DNA of 64,000 nucleotides from Yoonia sp. I 8.24 (GCF_022096995.1 NZ_JACXGQ010000005.1:310001-374000); one strand, 5' to 3'; counted from the stretch's first letter, positions 8,459 to 20,297 are shown. Numbers and translations: made by a program. Notes: generated from the letters alone by a model not told the origin.

Positions 8459-9397
8459 ATGTCCAAAAGAACGCTCCCTCGCATCCTTCAAACGCCAGCG
8501 GTCATACTTTTGTTGATCTGGATGCTGGTCCCGCTGAGCATGACGCTCTATTTTTCCTTCATTCGCTATGTGTTGAACAGCAACATCCGGCCCGAATGGA
8601 CAACGCCTGCACTTAGCAACTGGCGCGGTTTTGGGAACTATGCCTACGTCTTGAAGGCCAAGGATTTCCTATTCGCGATCCAAAACTCGGTTTTTATCGT
8701 AGGCAGCATCTTGATCATCACGGTTGTTTTGGGCCTTGCGATTGCGGTTTTGATTAACCGTAACTTCCCCGGTCGTGGAATCGTACGTGTCCTTTTGATT
8801 TCGCCTTTCTTTGTGATGCCAGCGGTGAACGCGGTATTGTGGATCAACATGATCCTTGACCCGGTGCTGGGCCTGCAAGGCATCGCAGTTGGTGGCATCA
8901 ATAATCTGGTCGATGGGCTGCGGGATTTCCCGGTGTTGGGCTGGTTCTTTAACCTCTGGCCGACGCTTGAGCCGATCTCTTTCCGGGCGACGCAGACCTC
9001 TGCCTATGCGGTGATCATGATGGTTGCTTGGCAGTGGACGCCTTTTGCGGTCCTGATCTTTATGACCTCTTTGCAGTCCGAAGATGAAAGCCAAAAAGAA
9101 GCAGCGACGCTTGACGGGGCATCACCTTGGTCTCAGTTCATCAATTTGACAGTGCCGCATTTAGCCCGGCCAATCGCGATCGTCGTGATGATCCAATCGA
9201 TCTTTCACCTGTCACTTTACGCAGAGATTGAGATCGTCAGCCGCGGGAACGGGAATAAAAACCTGCCCTATCTGATCGGCGAATTCACATCCAATAACAT
9301 CGGCGCCGCAAGCGCCACGGGCATCTTTGCCGTCATTCTTGCCAATATCATCGCAATCTTCTTGCTGCGCATGGTTGGCAAAAGCTTGATGGACTAG
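8459..9397 (+). CDS. smoF: Sorbitol/mannitol ABC transporter permease 1
   Basis: A MalF-type inner-membrane permease of 312 residues with six predicted helices. The EAA loop reads QKEAATLDGASPWSQFINL (about residues 215-235), the site that contacts the ATPase. An in-frame GTG at 8447 is possible, but the ATG at 8459 has AGGTGA nine bases upstream and gives a normal MSKRTLPR start. Works with SmoG and SmoK; 12 bases separate it from smoG. Confidence 0.9.
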   Translation: MSKRTLPRILQTPAVILLLIWMLVPLSMTLYFSFIRYVLNSNIRPEWTTPALSNWRGFGNYAYVLKAKDFLFAIQNSVFIVGSILIITVVLGLAIAVLINRNFPGRGIVRVLLISPFFVMPAVNAVLWINMILDPVLGLQGIAVGGINNLVDGLRDFPVLGWFFNLWPTLEPISFRATQTSAYAVIMMVAWQWTPFAVLIFMTSLQSEDESQKEAATLDGASPWSQFINLTVPHLARPIAIVVMIQSIFHLSLYAEIEIVSRGNGNKNLPYLIGEFTSNNIGAASATGIFAVILANIIAIFLLRMVGKSLMD

Positions 9398-9409
9398 GGG
9401 GAAAAGATC

Positions 9410-10246
9410 ATGGCAGCCGTTACAGAACGTTCAAATTTTGGCAAAATCGCATGGCCCATCGTGGCATGGATCGTCGCCCTTATCTTCTTTTTCCCAATCT
9501 TTTGGCTGGTGTTCACCAGCTTCAAGACAGATGCCGACGCCGTTAAACCGGAACACCTGTTCCGCTTTACGCCGACGCTAGAAAACTACACGAACATGAC
9601 CCAGAACTATGACTACTGGAAGTTCGCGATCAACTCGGTGATCACATCGACCTTTGCGACGCTATTCGCGTTGGCAGTGGGTGTCCCGGCGGCCTATGCG
9701 ATGGCGTTTAACCCCAGCCGTCACACCAAAGATATCCTGATGTGGATGCTCTCGACGAAAATGCTGCCCGCTGCGGCCGTGCTTTATCCGATGACATTCT
9801 TGACCAAGAACTTCCTTGGCATCTTTGATACGCATTTTCTGGTCATCGTGGTCTTGTGCCTGATCAACCTGCCGATCGTGATTTGGATGTTGTTCACCTA
9901 CTTCAAAGAGATCCCAAAAGAGATCATCGAAGCGGGTAAAATGGATGGCGTTTCCACATGGGGCGAAATCAAGGATATCCTGATCCCCCTGGCATGGGGT
10001 GGCATCGCATCGACCGCGCTTTTGACATTCATCTTCTGCTGGAACGAAGCCTATTGGACCGTGCGCCTGACAACCATTGATGCCGCGACTTTGTCAAAGC
10101 TGATCGAGGGCAACCGCGCGCCAGAAGGCCTGTTCTTTGGTCGCCTGTCTGCGGTGTCTACAGCGGCGATTGCACCAATCGTTATACTTGGCTGGTTCTG
10201 CCAAAAGCAGCTGGTCCAAGGCCTTACATTCGGAGCAGTGAAGTAA
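9410..10246 (+). CDS. smoG: Sorbitol/mannitol ABC transporter permease 2
   Basis: A MalG-type permease of 278 residues with about six helices and the EAA loop KEIIEAGKMDGVSTWGEIKD (about residues 170-190). It pairs with SmoF to form the membrane channel. GGGGGAAAAG precedes the ATG. Its TAA stop overlaps the ATG of the mannitol dehydrogenase gene by one base, so translation is coupled. Confidence 0.9.
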   Translation: MAAVTERSNFGKIAWPIVAWIVALIFFFPIFWLVFTSFKTDADAVKPEHLFRFTPTLENYTNMTQNYDYWKFAINSVITSTFATLFALAVGVPAAYAMAFNPSRHTKDILMWMLSTKMLPAAAVLYPMTFLTKNFLGIFDTHFLVIVVLCLINLPIVIWMLFTYFKEIPKEIIEAGKMDGVSTWGEIKDILIPLAWGGIASTALLTFIFCWNEAYWTVRLTTIDAATLSKLIEGNRAPEGLFFGRLSAVSTAAIAPIVILGWFCQKQLVQGLTFGAVK

Positions 10247-11654
10247 TGTCGGTGACGTCCTCTCTTAATATCTCTGCCACAAGCTATGACAGATCCGCAT
10301 GTGCCGTTGGTATTGTCCATCTTGGCTACGGCGCGTTTCACCGTGCCCACCAAGCGGTCTACATCGATGACTATATGGATGTATCTGGCGATCTGCGCTG
10401 GGGCATTGCGGCGGTCAACCTGCGCGGTTCTGAGGCAGCACAGTTCGCGGCGGCAAAAGCTGACACGGAGACGCATGATGGATATTATCTGAAATCCATT
10501 TCGGCGGACAATGACGTCGACCTACGGCGTGTCCGCTCGCATGTGAAATTTGTGGATTGGAGCATTGCACAAACCGAGGCAGAGAAGCTTTTGAGCACTG
10601 CATCGGTACATCTGGTGACAATTACGGTGACCGAAAGCGGGTATTACACCGACCCGAATGGCGATCTAAACACGGACGACCCGATGATCGCTGGCGAAGT
10701 TTCCGGCGGACAGCCCCAAAGTGTCTATGGTTATCTACGGGCTGCGTTGCGTGGCCGGATGGATAGCATTGGTACACCGCTCACGATTGCGTGCTGCGAC
10801 AATATTCGCCAAAACGGCAAAATGCTGCACCGCAATCTGTTGGCCTATTTGGAAGCTTGCAACGATGCACCGCTTGCCGAATGGGTTGCGCAAAACGTGG
10901 CGTTCCCCTGTTCTATGGTGGATCGGATTACGCCACGCAGCTCGCAAGATCTGGCAGATGAACTAAGCAAGATTGTCGGCGCGACGGTTACGTCACCGAT
11001 CATGGCCGAAGATTTCACGCAGTGGGTATTGCAAGACACCGCTGCCGCGCAAATGCCTGCGCTGACCCAAGCAGGGGTCACAGTGACGCCTGATGTCGAC
11101 CCGTATGAAGAGACCAAAATTCGCGTTCTCAATGGCGGGCATACCGCGCTTTGCTATTTAGCTGCGTTGGAAGGTGTTGAAACCTTTGATGCTGCGATGC
11201 GGGTGCCACATTTGAACGCGCATTTCCATGCGTTTGAGCAAGACGAGGTTTTGCCTGCGCTGACGATTGCTTTGCCATTCTCAAAGGAAGACTATCTTGC
11301 TGATATCGCCCGACGGTTTGGGAACAAAGCAATCGGTGATACGGTCGCGCGGATCTGTGCTGACGGTATGGCGAAATTCCCGATTTTTGTGCGGCCCACG
11401 CTTGAAGGCTGCCTGAAGCAAGGGATCATGCCGAAAAACGCCATCCGTAGCATCGCAAGCTGGCACCAGTTTGCGCGCCGTGTGGACGCGGGTAAAATCC
11501 CGTTCGATTATATCGAACCAAGCTGGACCGATCTGAAGGCGATGCTTGGGACAGATGCCTTTATCACCAGTCGCCAGCTTTGGGGCGACCTACCTGAAAC
11601 ATATCCCGAATTTGCCGCTGAGTTGCGGCGCGAAATTACTGAATTGGAGGCAAC

Positions 11655-11667
<13 letters not shown>
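10246..11667 (+). CDS. mtlK: Mannitol 2-dehydrogenase (long-chain polyol dehydrogenase)
   Basis: Oxidises D-mannitol (and often D-arabitol or sorbitol) with NAD+ to the ketose. The 473-residue length fits the long-chain mannitol dehydrogenases. The N-terminal nucleotide-binding segment VHLGYGAFHRAHQAVYIDDY and the active-site segment KIRVLNGGHTALCYLA (about residues 290-305, Lys as probable proton relay) are clear. It sits between the permease and ATPase genes and overlaps the ATPase gene by 13 bases. No fructokinase of the ScrK type is adjacent; the PfkB kinase of the divergent operon may fill that role. Confidence 0.93.
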
Positions 11668-12689
<1,022 letters not shown>

Positions 12690-12707
12690 GCCTATGTATA
12701 ACCTCCT

Positions 12708-14488
<1,781 letters not shown>

Positions 14489-14532
14489 TTGCCCCGAATT
14501 CAAGCACAGACAATGGCGGGCAGCCTATGATG

Positions 14533-15414
14533 CTACCTGCGATGGTTTGCCAAAAACCGTATGAATGTCAGCGTGAGATTTTCGCGTCGTGATTTGTCGG
14601 ACCACATAGCATAAACGCCAAGCGGGCTGAGGCTCCAGTCCGGCAAAAGACGCACGAGCGTCCCAGATTTTTCACCGCGTTCGGCCAGATGTAGCGGTAG
14701 GATAGTCACGCCGATGTTTTGGCACACAAAATGATAGAGCGCATCAGCACTGTCGACTTGAATTTGAGATCTTCCTTTGACTTCGAAAACCTGCCCGGAA
14801 GGGTCCACTAATTCCGCCGTATCGGAACGTTGTTTGTACCAAATCCAATCCCAATCCTGGAGATCTTTGGCATGGGTCGGCGGCGGGCGGGACGCGGCAT
14901 AATCACGGCCCGCCACTAAAACGCGGTCAATGCTTTGCAGCTTGCGCTGCATTGTCGCGCTGTCGTCGGGCCAGCCCGCACGGATATTGATGTCAAACCC
15001 ATCCTCCAACAACCCGACAGGATAGTCGCTATATGACACCGTCATTGCTACGTGCGGATGTTGGCGGATGAAATCGGCGATGACCGTCGAAAGCCAAGAA
15101 GATGACATAAACGCCGGAACCGATATGCGTAAAGCACCAGCAGGTTCAAGCGACAGCGCGTTCAGTTCGTTTAGCCCGGTTTCGGCACTGCGCAGCATGT
15201 CAGCCACGCGCGCATAAAGAACCCTGCCTTCGTTGGTCAACGCGATTTTGCGTGTCGTGCGGTAAAGCAAAGTTGCACCAAGATGATCTTCTAGATCAGA
15301 CACAGTTTCGCTGACCCGCGATGGAGCAATGCCAATGGATTTAGCCGCCGCCCGGAAAGAGCCGTTTTCCACGACGCGGGCAAAGACTGCCAAATGTCTA
15401 AGGTGGTTGATCAT
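14533..15414 (-). CDS. LysR-family transcriptional regulator
   Basis: A 293-residue regulator with the N-terminal LysR helix-turn-helix (about residues 1-60; SFRAAAKSIGIAPSRVSETV is the HTH) and a LysR substrate-binding domain. The frame is open to 15516, but ATG 15414 has GAGG seven bases upstream and gives MINHLRHLAVFARVV. It is divergent from the DUF2218 gene and presumably controls it and the genes behind it. Effector unknown. Confidence 0.9.
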   Translation of the reverse strand: MINHLRHLAVFARVVENGSFRAAAKSIGIAPSRVSETVSDLEDHLGATLLYRTTRKIALTNEGRVLYARVADMLRSAETGLNELNALSLEPAGALRISVPAFMSSSWLSTVIADFIRQHPHVAMTVSYSDYPVGLLEDGFDINIRAGWPDDSATMQRKLQSIDRVLVAGRDYAASRPPPTHAKDLQDWDWIWYKQRSDTAELVDPSGQVFEVKGRSQIQVDSADALYHFVCQNIGVTILPLHLAERGEKSGTLVRLLPDWSLSPLGVYAMWSDKSRRENLTLTFIRFLANHRR

Positions 15415-15430
15415 TGTTCTGCCTCGCGGA

Positions 15431-15458
15431 ACTATCATTTCTAAAATCGTCGGATAGT
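15431..15458. promoter_or_regulatory. Candidate LysR-type binding site
   Basis: ACTATC (15431-15436) and GATAGT (15453-15458) form a perfect 6-base inverted repeat with arms 22 bp apart, two helical turns. It lies in the 96-base gap between the divergent LysR and DUF2218 genes, where the regulator would be expected to bind. Confidence 0.45.
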
Positions 15459-15510
15459 CAAAAACAAATGCAGTGGCTAGCTGTAGATCAAACAACAAAG
15501 GAGTTGCGAC

Positions 15511-15846
15511 ATGCAAGCCGTATCAAGGGTTGAAACCGCTTTAGCCGCCCAATACCTTGGCTCGCTTTGTCAGCATTTTGGGCACAAAATACCGGTAGAG
15601 CATAATGATTTAAAAGGAAAAATTCAATTTCCTTTTGGGCAATGCAATCTCGTGGCGGATGAAATATCGCTGCAGCTTTGCGCTATCGCCGACAACCAAA
15701 ACGATCTTGATAAGACGGTAGACGTCGTGACCAACCATCTCGAACGGTTTGCCTTTCGCGAAAGCCCCGACATCACTTGGCAAGCGACAGCGACCTGTGA
15801 CGAGACACACAACCACCAAAACCTTGGCATTTCGGTGCCGATTTGA
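15511..15846 (+). CDS. DUF2218 family protein
   Basis: A 111-residue cytoplasmic protein resembling DUF2218, a small alpha/beta domain often encoded near siderophore or iron genes; function unknown. Strong AAAGGAG seven bases before the ATG. Divergent from the LysR gene and followed 17 bases later by a ferric-reductase-like membrane protein, which suggests a shared iron or redox role, but that is inference from context. Confidence 0.7.
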   Translation: MQAVSRVETALAAQYLGSLCQHFGHKIPVEHNDLKGKIQFPFGQCNLVADEISLQLCAIADNQNDLDKTVDVVTNHLERFAFRESPDITWQATATCDETHNHQNLGISVPI

Positions 15847-15863
15847 ACAAGAGGGCATAAGAC

Positions 15864-16463
15864 ATGCTGTTACGATTTTCTCCCTATTTGCTTTGGGCGC
15901 TGCTCGCGCTACCGGGGTTTGGCGCGCTGATGGGCATCATCAATGCAACCGGCCCCGACGCACTAAAAGACGCGTTACATCCGACAGATGAATTCGCTGC
16001 GCGGTTCATGATCATCGGGATGTTGGCTTCGCCGCTTGTTTTGATCTTTCGTGGCTGGCGCGGCCCGCGCTGGCTTATGAAAAACCGGCGTTACTTTGGT
16101 GTTGCCGCATTCTTTTATGCTTTGGCACACACGGTCATCTATCTGGTTGACCTCGGATCGCTTCAGCAAATTTTGAACGATATTCCAAAGCTTTACATTT
16201 GGACCGGCTGGATTGCTTTTCTTATTTTCGTTCCACTCGGGATCACGTCATCAGATTATTTCGTGCGCGCAATGGGGACAAAATGGAAGCTGCTGCAGCG
16301 GACGACCTATGTTGCTGCGGTCATGACTCTATTGCACTGGGCTGCACTCCATGAATGGGGCGGCGTCTCTGCTGCGCTTGTCCATTTCGGTCCGCTCGCG
16401 GTGCTCGAAGCCTACCGCGTTTGGTATTGGTATCTGCGCCCCAGACCCGCGCGTGGCGCATAA
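15864..16463 (+). CDS. Ferric-reductase-like transmembrane protein (MsrQ-like)
   Basis: A 199-residue membrane protein with about five or six helices and helix-embedded histidines (ALAHTVIYLVD, MTLLHWAALHEW) as in the ferric-reductase-like/YedZ haem-b domain. Family members pass electrons across the inner membrane. No MsrP partner is adjacent, so calling it MsrQ would be too specific. It follows the DUF2218 gene and precedes a glutathione S-transferase gene on the same strand. Confidence 0.78.
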   Translation: MLLRFSPYLLWALLALPGFGALMGIINATGPDALKDALHPTDEFAARFMIIGMLASPLVLIFRGWRGPRWLMKNRRYFGVAAFFYALAHTVIYLVDLGSLQQILNDIPKLYIWTGWIAFLIFVPLGITSSDYFVRAMGTKWKLLQRTTYVAAVMTLLHWAALHEWGGVSAALVHFGPLAVLEAYRVWYWYLRPRPARGA

Positions 16464-16499
16464 GAACCCGCAAACCCCACCCAAAACCGGGAAAATACC

Positions 16500-17312
16500 A
16501 TGCCGATCCTGCCCTCTGACAATTCCGATATCGCTTCGCTTAAAGGTATCCACCTGTATCACGCGGGCATCTCCAACTGCTCTATGCGGGTTCGCATTGC
16601 GCTCGAAGAAAAGGGGTTGAACTGGACGTCTCATGAAATCGACCTTGGCCAACAAGAAAACCTGAAAGATTGGTATCTGGCAATCAACCCTAAAGGGCTG
16701 GTACCTGCGATTGTTGACGATGGCGTTCTTGTGACGGAATCGGCTGATATTCTTTATTACCTAGAAGAAAAATTCCCAGAACCGCCGCTTTTGTCGTCCG
16801 ATCCCGTGCGCGCCGATGAGGCCCGCGAATGGCTCGATCTTGCTGCTGCCTTACATATGAAGGCGATCAAGACATGGGTTTATGGCAGTACGGGCGGCGC
16901 TTCGAAAAAACGTTCGGACATGAAGCATTATGCGGAGATTCAGTCCGACAAGTCTTTGGTTCAGTTTCATGAACACTCGCTTGACGGGTTCACAGATCAA
17001 GAGATTGAAGTGGCCCGCAAAATGCTTGCCGATGTGTTTGGCCGGGTGGAAATCCGGCTCAAGGATCACGTGTTCCTCGTAGGGGATACACAAAGTCTCG
17101 CTGACGTCGCTTGGTTGCCGCAATATGTGTTACTGAACATGCTTGGATTCGATTTTCGTCCCTTCCCGTCGGTCGTTGAATGGGCAAAGCGGCAACAACA
17201 ACGCCAAGCATACGAAAAGGCAGTAGCATCTTGGATGCCAAAGGTTCCTGGGTGGGTGATGCGCCTGGGTGTCAGGCTCAAGCGGTTTTACAGCAAGTTG
17301 AAGCCAGCCTAG
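16500..17312 (+). CDS. Glutathione S-transferase family protein
   Basis: A 270-residue protein with an N-terminal thioredoxin-like GST domain (about residues 15-95; ISNCSMRVRIALEEKG holds the candidate active-site Ser/Cys, and VTESADILYYLEE is the glutathione-binding Glu-Ser) and a C-terminal helical domain. Longer than classic GSTs by a basic C-terminal tail. Substrate unknown. GGGAAA precedes the ATG. Last gene of the run starting at the DUF2218 gene. Confidence 0.88.
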   Translation: MPILPSDNSDIASLKGIHLYHAGISNCSMRVRIALEEKGLNWTSHEIDLGQQENLKDWYLAINPKGLVPAIVDDGVLVTESADILYYLEEKFPEPPLLSSDPVRADEAREWLDLAAALHMKAIKTWVYGSTGGASKKRSDMKHYAEIQSDKSLVQFHEHSLDGFTDQEIEVARKMLADVFGRVEIRLKDHVFLVGDTQSLADVAWLPQYVLLNMLGFDFRPFPSVVEWAKRQQQRQAYEKAVASWMPKVPGWVMRLGVRLKRFYSKLKPA

Positions 17313-17359
17313 GATTCAGGACCCCGCGATAATGTCACGGGAAACCATGAAAACCTGTT

Positions 17360-17375
17360 GAGTTTCTTGAAACTC
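17360..17375. promoter_or_regulatory. Perfect inverted repeat in the gap before the small stress gene
   Basis: GAGTTTC-TT-GAAACTC, two 7-base arms with a 2-base spacer. Too tight a loop for a hairpin, so a protein-binding site is more likely. It lies 53 bp upstream of the FNR-type box. No regulator can be assigned. Confidence 0.4.
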
Positions 17376-17427
17376 CGCGCAAAATTGATCAACTGAGCGA
17401 GCCGAGTACGTCGATTGTGTTCGGCAA

Positions 17428-17441
17428 TTGACCTGCGTCAA
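17428..17441 (+). promoter_or_regulatory. FNR/Dnr-type box upstream of the 51-residue gene
   Basis: TTGAC-CTGC-GTCAA is a perfect inverted repeat of the TTGAY-N4-RTCAA type. Its centre is 59.5 bases before the ATG at 17494; a class II arrangement (-41.5) would give a leader of about 18 bases. Confidence 0.72.
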
Positions 17442-17493
17442 TCATCTGGTCCGTTCTGTCGTTAGTATGGTGGTAGCAGAATCGAGGTCTTAG

Positions 17494-17649
17494 ATGACTA
17501 CCAATCATACAACTTATATCAATACCCCTGAAGCAGTCGGCGTGTTCGACAGTGTTGAGACACTTCAAGTTGCCATTAAGCACATTGCTGAAAAAATTCT
17601 GAACGGCCATTCGGGTCGAGATGGCCACATCCATGGCAGGAGCGAATAG
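17494..17649 (+). CDS. 51-residue remnant or mini-form of a general stress protein
   Basis: Reads MTTNHTTYINTPEAVGVF onward and ends HSGRDGHIHGRSE. As I remember the family, full-length relatives (about 170-190 residues, general-stress-protein type with a glycine-rich membrane segment) share both ends: the TYI-TPEAVGVF-LQ-AI N-terminus and a C-terminal HSGRDVHVHG. Here the ends join directly after QVAI, as if the middle had been deleted in frame. GAGG precedes the ATG by seven bases and an FNR-type box lies upstream, so the gene may still be expressed. Function unknown. Confidence 0.5.
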   Translation: MTTNHTTYINTPEAVGVFDSVETLQVAIKHIAEKILNGHSGRDGHIHGRSE

Positions 17650-17704
17650 CGCCATTTGCTGTGGCAAATCTACCCCAGATCCCATTCGCGCGAAGGAAAA
17701 GAAC

Positions 17705-18289
17705 ATGACAAGCGACCACGACGGATTTTTGAACAATGGGCCCGCAGCTTTCGTGACAAAGATGCAAAAGGGTATTTTGTGGGGCGGGGTGGTGATGATC
17801 CTGCTTGGCGTCGCCGCGATTGCGGCCCCGCTCCTGAGTTCATTGGTTGTTGAATTGATGATCGGCTGGTTGTTGACCGTCAGCGGGGCGCTTGCGGTGA
17901 TAGGCGCATTCTCTTTGCGCAGGACGGGTGTGTTTGCGTGGAATATTGGTGCAGGTCTTGTCACATTGATCGGCGGGGTTTTGATGTTGTCCTACCCGCT
18001 TGAAGGGCTTGTTGCGCTCACGGTTCTTGTGGCGTTGATCTTGTTGATAACCGGGCTCGCCCAAGCCATCATTGCCCTGTGGATCAGACCAGCACTGGGC
18101 TGGGCATGGGCCGGATTTTCTGCACTGATCAGTATCGCTTTGGGCCTCTATATCTTTGCGGCCTTACCCGAAGCCTCTGCGGTGGTCTTAGGGTTGATGG
18201 TTGGCATTGATTTTGTGAGCACCGGCACGGCGATGGTGTTGATTGCGCGGTCTGCAGCATTGGTACAGCACAACCTGCGAGGGGAATGA
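17705..18289 (+). CDS. HdeD family membrane protein (DUF308)
   Basis: A 194-residue protein with six predicted helices in three hairpin pairs, as in HdeD acid-resistance membrane proteins; role otherwise unknown. The frame is open from 17621, but ATG 17705 has AAGGA seven bases upstream and starts MTSDHDGF. It follows the FNR-boxed small gene by 55 bases on the same strand and could be part of that transcript. Confidence 0.82.
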   Translation: MTSDHDGFLNNGPAAFVTKMQKGILWGGVVMILLGVAAIAAPLLSSLVVELMIGWLLTVSGALAVIGAFSLRRTGVFAWNIGAGLVTLIGGVLMLSYPLEGLVALTVLVALILLITGLAQAIIALWIRPALGWAWAGFSALISIALGLYIFAALPEASAVVLGLMVGIDFVSTGTAMVLIARSAALVQHNLRGE

Positions 18290-18412
18290 AACGCATGCGG
18301 AATTGTTCTGAAATCGCCCTATGTCTCAAAGCGCAAGAACTGATCGCAATGGACGCGCGCTGTCATCATGCCGCCCCCTTAAATAACCGAACCATTGGGG
18401 AAGGGTATAATC

Positions 18413-18991
18413 GTGTCTGATGTCATCGACCAAATTCGGGCGCGTATTAAGGCTTTGGAGGCCGAGCTCGATGATGAAATTGCGCGCCATCGACGTGATT
18501 TCAAATACCAGATCCAACAGCGGCGCATTGTCTTTGAACGCGATATTCAAAAACAGCACGCAGCCGTGAAACAAAGGCTCGCGTCTTACCTATCCGATGC
18601 ACGCCCATTGGTCGTGCTGACGGCACCTGTCATCTATGCAATGATTATTCCGTTTGTCCTATTGGATGTGTTTGTGACGATTTATCAGACCGTTTGCTTT
18701 CCTGTGTATCGCATCCAAAAGGTCAAGCGTTCAGACTATATTACCTTTGATCGCAAGCATTTAGCCTACTTGAACGGTCTCGAAAAATTCAATTGTCTGT
18801 ATTGTTCGTATGGCAATGGTTTACTGGCTTATGCCCGTGAAATTGCTGGGCGTACGGAAAAACATTGGTGTCCGATCAAACACGCCAAACGGATGGATGG
18901 CATGCACCCACATTATCCCGATTTTTTGGAATTTGGTGATGCTGAAGGGTACCAAAAGACAAAACAAGCATCCCACGACTCCACAAAATAA
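18413..18991 (+). CDS. Conserved membrane protein of unknown function with Cys motifs
   Basis: A 192-residue protein I recognise only as a conserved hypothetical. It has a charged coiled-coil-like N-terminus (about residues 1-60), two closely spaced membrane helices (about 70-105) and a C-terminal part with two cysteine elements: NCLYCSYGNG and, about 20 residues later, HWCPIKHAKR. Cys-x2-Cys plus Cys/His could bind a metal. GTG 18413 has GGGGAAGGG seven bases upstream, better than the upstream TTG. A strong bidirectional terminator follows. Confidence 0.7.
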   Translation: MSDVIDQIRARIKALEAELDDEIARHRRDFKYQIQQRRIVFERDIQKQHAAVKQRLASYLSDARPLVVLTAPVIYAMIIPFVLLDVFVTIYQTVCFPVYRIQKVKRSDYITFDRKHLAYLNGLEKFNCLYCSYGNGLLAYAREIAGRTEKHWCPIKHAKRMDGMHPHYPDFLEFGDAEGYQKTKQASHDSTK

Positions 18992-18993
18992 GA

Positions 18994-19023
18994 GCACCCG
19001 GTCACTTAGGTGTGACCGGGTGC
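18994..19023. terminator. Bidirectional hairpin terminator
   Basis: GCACCCGGTCAC (18994-19005) pairs with GTGACCGGGTGC (19012-19023), a perfect 12-bp stem with a six-base loop. It lies in the gap between convergent genes. There is no long T-run on either side, so it may need assistance to terminate. Confidence 0.7.
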
Positions 19024-19045
19024 CCAACTTTGTGGAGGAAATTGG

Positions 19046-19901
19046 TCAGTGCGCCATAAACACGGCTTGGTCGGTTTGTTTGATCAAATCCCGTGTTGTG
19101 CCGCCAAAAATCGCTTCGCGGGTTCTGGAGTGACCGTAGGCACCAGAAACGATAAGATCTGCACCTGCCTCTTTAGAAAGATCCAAGATACAGGTTGCGA
19201 TGTCCTGACCACCGCTTGGGAACTGGCGCAGGGTTACATTGCAGCCGTGATTGGACAGCCATTTTGCGATGTCAACACCGGGGTCTTCGCCGTCGCGCCA
19301 CTCTGTCTTTACGGGGTCGATTGAGCCGATGATCACCTCTTCCGCGTGGCGCAGGGCTGGCAACGCCAGGTGAACCGCGCGTGCAGATTGCAACTGCGTG
19401 TTCCACGCCACAAAGACCGTTTCCGGCGCATTCAGCATGCTTGCTTTTGCGTCGTTTATCAGCACCCCCAACAGGAGATTTGAACAAAACGCCATGCAGT
19501 AACTGATCAAAGACCGTCGCGTGTTTGCGCAGGTCTTCGCTGACCCAGACAATGTCACATACCATGGCCTGCTGTGCGATGTTGTGCCCGATCGCGTTCG
19601 GTTCACATGAAATCGCAGACACGCCGCCTGAAACACCATGTTTTTCGAGCAGCAGCTTGATCTCTGCGACCTTGGCTGCCGCTGCGCGTTTGTTTTCAGC
19701 AACTTCGGCACGCCAATCATCGGGTATTTCGGTCGTACCGTAAGGCGGAATTCCATAGCTATAGTAAGGCACAACGGGCATTTCGTTGACGACAATAACC
19801 GTCGCATGAGCCCGAACAGCACGGATAGATTCAAGCTTCTTGCTGAGGTCACCAGAAGAAGTTTCCCTACTGACGGCAATGAGAATTGTAGTATTTTTCA
19901 T
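19046..19901 (-). pseudogene. Universal stress protein, two UspA domains, frameshifted
   Basis: The first domain begins MKNTTILIAVSRE at 19901; the second, in another frame, ends at 19046 and carries the ATP-binding segment GAYGHSRTREAIFGGTTRDL. Both parts are well conserved. They join if one base is removed from a C5 run at 19465-19469 (G5 on the coding strand), restoring LFKSPVGVLINDAKAS and a 284-residue tandem Usp. As written, the protein would stop after 209 residues with a nonsense tail. Sequencing error in the homopolymer, a recent mutation or slippage are all possible. It follows phasin by 25 bases. Confidence 0.85.
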
Positions 19902-19926
19902 TGTGAGACCTTTCTTCAGTTTGGGT

Positions 19927-20235
19927 TTAAACCGGGGTGGCGTGCGCTCCTGTTTTAGATGTGCCTTTTGTGCCGATCTCCATCATTTTAGCGAATTCGG
20001 CGGCGTAATCATCCATTGCACCTTGGAAGAATTTTGCTTGCACGGCTTGAACTTCGGCGAAGTCCTTGGCTTGCATCAGCTCTTGCTGGGCTTGCACATC
20101 TTCTTTGATGCGCGCCGCGACAAATTCCATCACTTCATTTCCCATTTGGGTCATGGTTTCCATCCAATCAGTCCCGAAACCTGGGAATGACGGAAAGAGT
20201 GTTTCATGCACTGTTGGTTTTGCTTTCTTTGTCAT
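19927..20235 (-). CDS. Phasin family protein
   Basis: A 102-residue helical protein with the phasin pattern (FPGFGTDWMETMTQMGNEVM then a long amphipathic helix, QAKFFQGAMDDYAAEFAKM). Phasins coat polyhydroxyalkanoate granules. ATG 20235 has AAGGA about six bases upstream and gives MTKKAKPTV; an upstream extension to 20271 lacks this. An FNR-type box is centred 69.5 bases upstream. Context: downstream of phaC, fabI, pta, ackA on the same strand, upstream of the universal stress gene. Confidence 0.85.
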   Translation of the reverse strand: MTKKAKPTVHETLFPSFPGFGTDWMETMTQMGNEVMEFVAARIKEDVQAQQELMQAKDFAEVQAVQAKFFQGAMDDYAAEFAKMMEIGTKGTSKTGAHATPV

Positions 20236-20297
20236 CTTATTTCCTTGTTGATTCGTGGAGATGTGGCGCAAGTGTAACGTTTCGTGGCGCGGTGGCG

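Noticed and set aside
17384-17392. TTGATCAA near the small stress gene as an FNR half-box pair
   Set aside because: It lacks the four-base spacer needed for FNR/Dnr binding; the proper box is at 17428.
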